Shown: in pieces, positions 58,501-64,000 of the stretch
Numbering within the stretch: position 1 is the stretch's first letter
Layout: every line of letters starts with the position of its first letter
Assembly: GCA_011503125.2 (NCBI GenBank)
Contig: WWBZ02000001.1
Location: forward strand, 372,001 to 436,000
Length of the DNA stretch: 64,000 nucleotides
Reading direction: 5' to 3'
From: Botryosphaeria dothidea
Taxonomy: Eukaryota; Ascomycota; Dothideomycetes; Botryosphaeriales; Botryosphaeriaceae
Translations under genes and position numbers: made by a program
Notes under the pieces: model-generated
Databases searched by the model: none
The model's input: the letters and a program-made list of their open reading frames with translations, nothing else
Told to the model about the DNA's origin: nothing

Positions 58501-61100
58501 GACAGAGGCTTCTTGCCGCGTAAGCACTGCCGCACAAGATGCCGGTCTGTCTGCGCCTTGGAAGACCCTGATGTTTTTGTTTTTAGAGCAGCGGAGCGGC
58601 TTTGGCGGATCTGCCGTCGGAGACGGGGCGGTGCGGTCTTGGACGTCTTGGCGCGGTGGGATGCTCTGTGCATTGTTGTCCTAAACGCCAACTTGGAAAC
58701 CAGTGGGGATAGTAAACTCAGCCAAGGAAGAGATTGGAGAGCATGTTACCTGCGTAGACGTTTGCGAAGCTCGGTGCTGCGCTGTCGAAGGCTGGTTCGT
58801 CAGAAAGGTGAGACAAGGGTACGGAATCAAGAATTGTAGTGATGGGTAAAGAGAGAAATCGGCGCAAGGAGGGCTGCTTCTGGACTGTCAATTTTCGCCG
58901 GTGGTTACGGTGTTTGAGGTCTTGGGAGGTGGTACGAGTGCTGGCCAAGACCGGCGCAACGTTGGGCGGGACCAATTTTGTAGCTCGGCTGAAGTGGAAA
59001 CGGACCACACAGCGGTAGCGCTGAATTCTTCGGTAGTAAAATGCAAATACCCTCGAGTTCCGATGGCATGAGGTCAATAACGGTGGAAGTATGGATACAG
59101 TCAAAAGTCTTGGCTGGAATTGCGCTCCGCCGTGGGAGTGGAAGGTGGAATGTGGAGGAGGTTGTTGGGCGCGAGGATCCCTCGCAGATCATGGTGTGTG
59201 CGCGCTCCGCTTGCCGCACCAAGGCGCAACAGTCCAAACGAACCTCTCCACGAACTTCGACAGCCACGATTGCGCCAGCTGGTCCCTTTCGCAACAATGC
59301 GTGGGTATGTTAGCGCGTTTCCTGAACAGGGACTCGGCAAGCCAACAGAGGTACCTAATCACCAGGCGTGGCGCTGGCCGATAAGTCAATGGGCGAGTGA
59401 AGGGAGAGGCTAGAGGCGGTGCCAAGCAGTGACTACGCCGAGCAGGCTTATCGAGGAAACGACCAATCTGCCAAGGCGCATTGGAGGTTACGCACTGAGA
59501 TGGGAAATGAAACGACGCGAATTGGCGTAACCGGCGAGCGCTGGTGAGCTTAACCAGACCAGGGTCCAAAAGCTCCGGCTCGATTAGTGGAAGGGCCAGG
59601 TCTTCCGGTACGTAGCTGTCATCGTGTTTCGGGAAGGCGAGCTGAGCATGGGCAAAAGCAAGCGTGTAGAGTGACAACGGCGGCGCTATTCCCCGCACTT
59701 CAACGCGAAGTGGAGCTGCGGGCGGGCAGAGGCGATTGGCGGGTCGCATCCGCGTGCCGGCAGGGATGATTCCCCTCTAGCGTCATGCTGCTTCGCTCCC
59801 CTTCCATCGGACACAGCTGCCCGCGGCCTGCCTCGCGCGTGTGTAATTGACGGCGCAAGGCCTGGCAGCGAGGACCGGGAATGGCCTCGCAGCCGCATTG
59901 ACCGCGGGGTATGACAAAGCCTGCGTTTTCGCTCACTCAGTCAGATGATGGGCCGACGTTTGGACTGGGATGGCGCGCTAGCGGGTCGAAGGGCCCAAGC
60001 TCCTGCGGCCTGCGGGGGTGCCTAGGGAGCTGGCCGTGTTTTGCGAACTTTACGTCGCCGATCCTGTACCGACCTCGACGCATCCTGCTGCCGTGTGTTT
60101 TGCGCTGGTTGGGACACAGCAATCCATGGGTGTGTGCGCGCGCCCACGGGAGCACCCCATACGTGCACAGAGCCTGACGGAGCCTCTGCGACGCGCGTGC
60201 AGCTGCAGGCTCAGCATGAGGACGGGAGGCGTGTCTGTGGGCTGCAGCAGCTGGGTGAAGATTGAGGCCGACGGGCTAGCCGGTTCGGGTGTGTTTTGAT
60301 GGCATTGTTACAGCCACCCAGCGGCCGGGAACGCATGCTGCATGGTGCAAGCTGGGCCGCACGGAGCAGGGCGAGATGCTGGGGAATGGCTGGCCAAGTG
60401 CGGAGCAGCAGCCCACCAAACGGCTGCTGATTGCGCTAATCGCACGCGGGATCGAGAGCTCAACAGGGTAGGCAGGGCAAGCTGCGCGAAAAATGGCTGA
60501 CAGGCGATAGGCCTTTTTGCAGGTCATGCTCCTCGTCATAAGCCCAAACCCTTTGGAGCTGCCAGCCCTTTAAAGCTGCCCGCTGCCCCTCACTCGCCGT
60601 GCAGCTGCTGAGTGATTGATCCTCTTCCGCCAACCCTCGCCGCTCTCGCCGCCCTCTCTTTTCTTCGTCCCGCTTCGCGACTTCCGCCCGCACCGCTGCG
60701 CTGTTGCTTGCGCAGGTGAGTTGCTGCCGGCCAATTGCGTGCCATTGGGCCTCGGGTGAATAGGTACGTCGTCAGTGGCTGCGCGCCCAGCTGTCGTGAG
60801 CGTTGCGTGCAAGAGTCAGCCCAGTGGGTGCCCGGTTGTAGTGCGCCGAGCCGTAGACGGCAGGCGCGAGCCGCGAGTGCTGAAAGAATCTGGTCTGATC
60901 TGATTGTCTCAATTCGAATGCCCAGCTGCTGCCCACAACAAATAAACCCCACGCTTACCCAAGGCAGCGTCTGCATTCCAGCCTCTTTCGCTCGCCTGTG
61001 TTTCTTCACACCACAACCTTCGCACCCGTCGCGCCCAGTCTTAGCAGCCAGTCTGTCTAGCACTTTATCGCGTCCCACTGCATCTTAACTGGTGCCAATC
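52519..61100. other. Long spacer; right part is probably the H+-ATPase promoter and leader
   Basis: No supported gene in 8.6 kb. Between 52700 and 58700 the sequence is AT-richer, with short open frames only; frames at 53055-53430 (both strands) and 58242-58523 are the least unlikely, without any recognised domain. From 58700 to 61100 it is GC-rich, with many mirrored open frames that I take as composition artefacts. Pyrimidine-rich stretches near 60600-61070 fit a long 5' leader of the strongly expressed proton pump. Confidence 0.45.
55217..55247. repeat. T11A12 near-palindrome
   Basis: Eleven T followed by twelve A, bordered by GTTC and GAAAC, so the whole block is nearly self-complementary. 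It could act as a rigid nucleosome-free tract or be a processed poly-A relic. No coding sequence adjoins it. Confidence 0.85.
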
Positions 61101-64000
61101 ATGGCGGACACCAACAGCAGCTCCGAAGGGGCTGCCCCGCGCAACCATCTGGGTACCGATGTGCCTTCTGGCGGGCTCGACGAGAAGAAAGCTACCGCCG
61201 AGAAACCCCAGGACCTGCCGCCTAAGAAGCCTGGCGCCGACGACGAAGAAGATGACGAAGAAGAGGACATGGACGCCCTCATTGAGGAGCTCGAATCCCA
61301 GGATGCTCACATTGATCCCGAGGAGGAGGAAACTCAGCCCGGCGGTGCCCGTCCCGTCGCCGAGGAGCTCCTCCAGACCAGCACCGTTACCGGTCTGACT
61401 AACGAGGAAGTTTTGGCACGTAGAAAGAAGTTTGGTCTGAACCAAATGAAAGAAGAGAAGGAGAATCTTATCCTGAAGTTTCTCATGTATTTCGTCGGCC
61501 CGATCCAATTCGTTATGGAGGTACGTCCGCCCCAAGTCCCCTTGAAACACACTACTTAATGCTGATCTCATTCGTGATAGGCCGCCGCCATTCTCGCTGC
61601 TGGTCTCGAGGATTGGGTAGATTTCGGTGTCATTTGCGCCCTGCTTTTGCTCAACGCAACCGTCGGTTTCGTCCAGGAATTCCAGGCGGGTTCCATTGTC
61701 GACGAGCTCAAGAAGACTCTGGCCCTGAAGGCAACTGTTCTCCGCGGCGGCACTCTCAATGAAATCGAGGCGCCCGAAGTTGTTCCTGGCGACATCCTCC
61801 AAATAGAAGAGGTTGGTCTCCGAAAAATTGCATTGAGTCTGATCCGCCCATACTAATCCAAGGTTTTAGGGTACCATCATTCCCGCCGACGGCCGCGTTG
61901 TCACTGATGACGCATTCCTTCAAGTTGATCAGTCCGCGATTACTGGTGAGTCGTTGGCTGTCGACAAGCACAAGGGTGATACCTGCTATGCTTCTTCCGC
62001 CATCAAGCGTGGCGAGGCTTTCATGGTGGTTACGGCCACTGGTGACAGCACTTTTGTTGGTCGTGCTGCCTCTCTGGTCGCGTCCGCCTCCTCCGGAACT
62101 GGTCACTTTACCGAAGTCTTGAACGGCATCGGCACAGTCCTTCTGATCCTGGTTATTTTCACCTTGCTCATCGTTTGGGTCTCGTCTTTCTACCGGTCCA
62201 ACCCGATTGTCAAGATCCTTGAGTTTACTCTCGCCATTACCATCATCGGAGTGCCTGTGGGTCTTCCGGCCGTCGTCACGACAACCATGGCTGTCGGTGC
62301 CGCATACCTCGCGAAGAAGCAAGCTATTGTTCAGAAGCTCTCTGCCATTGAGTCTTTGGCTGGTGTCGAAATTCTTTGCTCCGATAAGACTGGTACTCTG
62401 ACGAAGAACAAGCTTTCGTTGGCGGAACCATACACCGTCGCCGGTGTTGAGCCTGACGACCTGATGCTTACAGCATGCTTGGCAGCTTCTCGTAAGAAGA
62501 AGGGTATCGACGCCATTGACAAAGCCTTTTTGAAATCCCTCAAATATTACCCTCGCGCCAAGAATGTCTTGTCCAAATACAGAGTCCTGGAATTCCACCC
62601 CTTCGACCCGGTCTCCAAGAAGGTCCAGGCAGTGGTTGAATCTCCTCAGGGCGAGCGTATCGTTTGTGTCAAGGGAGCTCCACTTTTCGTCCTGAAGACT
62701 GTTGAAGAAGATCACCCGATCCCAGAGGCCGTTGATGAGGCTTACAAGAACAAGGTCGCCGAGTTTGCCACTCGTGGTTTCCGTTCTCTCGGTGTTGCCC
62801 GCAAACGTGGAGACAGCTCATGGGAAATTCTCGGCATCATGCCTTGCTCTGATCCTCCCCGTCACGACACGGCTCGCACGATCAACGAAGCCAAGACTCT
62901 TGGTTTGTCCATCAAGATGTTGACGGGTGATGCTGTCGGTATTGCTCGTGAAACCTCTCGTCAACTTGGCCTTGGTACCAACGTCTACAATGCTGAGCGT
63001 CTCGGTCTTGGCGGGGGTGGTGAGATGCCTGGTTCCGACATTTACGACTTCGTCGAAGCTGCCGATGGATTTGCAGAGGTGTTCCCTCAGCACAAGTACA
63101 ATGTTGTCGAGATCCTTCAACAGCGTGGTTATCTCGTGGCTATGACTGGTGATGGTGTTAACGACGCTCCGTCCTTGAAGAAGGCTGATACCGGTATCGC
63201 TGTCGAGGGAGCTTCGGATGCCGCTCGCTCTGCTGCCGATATCGTCTTCCTTGCTCCCGGTCTGTCCGCTATCATCGATGCTTTGAAGACTTCTCGCCAG
63301 ATTTTCCACCGCATGTATGCGTATGTTGTGTACCGTATTGCTCTATCTCTTCACTTGGAAATCTTCCTGGGTCTCTGGATCGCCATCCTGAATACGTCGC
63401 TCAACCTTGAGCTCGTTGTTTTCATCGCCATTTTCGCTGACATCGCTACGCTGGCCATCGCTTACGACAACGCGCCCTTCTCCAAGACGCCTGTCAAGTG
63501 GAACTTACCCAAGCTCTGGGGCATGTCGGTCCTCCTCGGCGTCGTCTTGTCCGTCGGTACCTGGATCGCCCTCACCACTATGTTCCCCTACCAAGACAGC
63601 AGCAATGCGCGACCCGGCCAGGGCATCCACGGCGGTATCGTCCAAAACTTCGGTGTCCGCGACGAAGTCCTGTTCCTGCAGATCTCGCTCACGGAGAACT
63701 GGCTCATCTTCATCACGCGCGCCAACGGTCCCTTCTGGAGCTCGATCCCGTCCTGGCAGCTGACCGGTGCTATTCTGGTCGTCGACATCATCGCCACCTT
63801 CTTCTGCCTATTCGGTTGGTTCGTCGGCGGCCAGACGTCCATCGTGGCGGTCGTGCGTATTTGGATCTTCTCATTTGGCGTTTTCTGCGTCATGGGTGGG
63901 GTCTACTACCTCCTGCAGGACAGCGTCGGGTTTGACAACCTGATGCACGGAAAGTCGCCCAAGAAGGACCAGAAGCAGAGATCTCTTGAAGATTTCGGTA
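61101..64000 (+). CDS. Plasma-membrane H+-ATPase (P-type, PMA1), 3' end beyond the window
   Basis: Exons 61101-61520, 61581-61811 and 61870 onward; 927 codons lie in the window. The pump exports protons with ATP and sets the membrane potential that drives nutrient uptake. The N-terminus is acidic and cytosolic ([20 protein letters not shown]). Then come the first membrane helices, QSAITGES of the actuator domain, CSDKTGTLT with the phosphorylated Asp, [20 protein letters not shown] and [20 protein letters not shown] of the P domain, and the later helices including [18 protein letters not shown]. The sequence reaches the conserved C-terminal SLEDF motif just before the edge. The last bases, GATTTCG followed by GTA, look like the donor of a final intron, so only the autoinhibitory tail is probably missing. 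Exon borders follow splice consensus and frame. Confidence 0.96.

Noticed and set aside
61065..63309. Minus-strand open frames of 163-319 codons opposite the H+-ATPase
   Set aside because: Antisense shadows. The plus strand has all P-type ATPase motifs.

Overview
This window reads as nuclear DNA of a filamentous ascomycete (Pezizomycotina; Dothideomycetes is my best guess, not proven). The reasons are short GT-AG introns (about 50-80 nt, one of 203 nt), gene families of that lineage (fungal plasma-membrane H+-ATPase, CDC50/LEM3, MEP-type M43 metalloprotease, kinase and CorA-like accessory genes), long gene-poor spacers, and transposons that carry C-to-T changes in CpA context like those of repeat-induced point mutation (RIP).

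Layout. 1-6904: GC-rich, no supported gene. 6905-14183: SWIRM-domain chromatin protein, a Ser/Pro-rich orphan, a six-exon CDC50/LEM3 flippase subunit and a secreted M43 metalloprotease. 14184-17990: spacer. 17991-29565: accessory block with a multi-exon protein kinase with a long C-terminal region, a CorA-like membrane-protein gene with a hAT transposon inside one intron, and an amino-acid permease. 30537-43449: a nested transposon island. 43450-46242: spacer. 46243-52518: 6-phosphofructo-2-kinase/fructose-2,6-bisphosphatase, a DUF202-type membrane protein and RNase H1. 52519-61100: spacer, GC-rich at its right end. 61101-64000: the plasma-membrane H+-ATPase, cut by the window edge.

Main result. 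The 12.9-kb island behaves as one locus. A Tad1/LINE-like element on the minus strand is flanked by the same 15-bp target duplication at 30537-30551 and 43435-43449. Into it went a full-length chromodomain Gypsy element with its own 5-bp duplication, a SINE-like element carrying the LINE 3' tail and a 15-bp duplication, a second Gypsy relic, two solo LTRs and a 447-bp TRIM-like element with identical 67-bp terminal repeats. The order of insertion can be read from the flanks.

The hAT and Gypsy reading frames keep register but are broken by TAG/TAA codons, and several catalytic Asp codons have become Asn, as expected for RIP. The TRIM shows none of this and looks young. The conserved genes are housekeeping (lipid flipping, glycolytic control, RNA-DNA hybrid removal, proton export). 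The block at 18-30 kb is accessory and partly decayed.
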